From assembly GCF_003665095.1 (NCBI RefSeq), contig NZ_RCHV01000002.1, positions 2,662,001 to 2,726,000 of the forward strand: a stretch of 64,000 nucleotides of DNA. Reading direction: 5' to 3'. A program made the translations under genes and the position numbers. This DNA is from Streptomyces sp. Z26 (GTDB lineage Bacteria > Actinomycetota > Actinomycetes > Streptomycetales > Streptomycetaceae). Of this stretch, positions 63,971 through 64,000 are shown in pieces (within the stretch, counting starts at the first letter, position 1; the number at the start of each line of letters is the position of its first letter). The notes beneath the pieces were generated by a model, which did no database searches, was not told the DNA's origin, and was given only the letters and a program-made list of their open reading frames with translations.

Positions 63971-64000
63971 CGGCGATGACACGCAAGGTGCTGACCGGGG
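63967..64000 (+). CDS. nagA: N-acetylglucosamine-6-phosphate deacetylase, N-terminal fragment
   Basis: Only 11 codons are visible (MTAMTRKVLTG), starting inside the nagK stop codon (ATGA). The call rests on position after nagK and the VLTG beginning typical of NagA, not on any catalytic residue. Confidence 0.5.
   Translation, partial: MTAMTRKVLTG

Overview
The window is about 73% GC, with strong third-position G/C bias, many GTG starts and Shine-Dalgarno-poor starts behind TANNNT boxes. It carries actinomycete-only families (DUF2530, DUF3027, DUF2771, DUF3263, DUF4031), the futalosine menaquinone pathway and a DasR-type GlcNAc operon. Together these indicate a Streptomyces chromosome core region. 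The marker order serC ... mqnB-mqnD ... murQ ... groEL2 ... thrC-like ... nagK-nagA is the order I recall from S. coelicolor, seen here from the serC end towards nagA. I found no tRNA, rRNA, CRISPR array, insertion sequence or prophage.

Layout. 1-8.3 kb: the tail of an SMP-30 enzyme, two small unknown proteins, a DrrAB-like exporter with a DUF4097 protein, a ribbon-helix-helix regulator behind a dense array of GGTGCCAC-like boxes, a Sel1 protein, and acetyl- and methyltransferases. 8.5-17 kb: leaderless serC, a secreted propeller protein, an SGNH hydrolase, an aldo/keto reductase, and a translationally coupled marR-MFS-thpR operon. 17-31 kb: a large sacsin/Hsp90-like ATPase, a TauE-like permease, DUF3027, MFS, a DUF2771 lipoprotein, mqnB-mqnD and a cold-shock-domain protein. 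31-45 kb: a cupin, Endo H-type glycosidase, NmrA/AraC pair, XPB helicase with a helicase-associated/WYL protein, and HelD. 45-52 kb: a LacI regulator, vapBC, cutC with a DasR-like box on its start codon, an HD hydrolase, DUF4031, an RpiR/SIS regulator and murQ. 52-57 kb: groEL2 with two tandem CIRCE elements, cspA with a long leader, and a ThiS/MoaD carrier plus threonine-synthase-family enzyme under a SAM-I riboswitch. 57-64 kb: gpgS, otsA, otsB, DUF3263, an orphan sugar-binding lipoprotein and nagK-nagA behind a dre site.

Themes. Amino-sugar use is the clearest: nagKA with dre, murQ with an RpiR regulator, cutC with a dre-like box, a secreted GH18 endoglycosidase and a sugar-binding protein. 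A second is sulfur metabolism: the threonine-synthase-like gene, its GG-tailed sulfur-carrier partner and the SAM riboswitch fit homocysteine synthesis from O-phosphohomoserine better than threonine synthesis. A third is stress and compatible solutes (groEL2, cold-shock proteins, gpgS, otsAB). Convergent gene pairs are often separated by perfect GC hairpins that look like shared bidirectional terminators.

The most unusual observations are the helically phased operator array upstream of the RHH gene (5031-5229), the SAM-riboswitch/carrier/PLP locus (55341-57191), the DasR-like box on the cutC start codon, the XPB/WYL pair, and the strong excess of the tetranucleotide GTAC.
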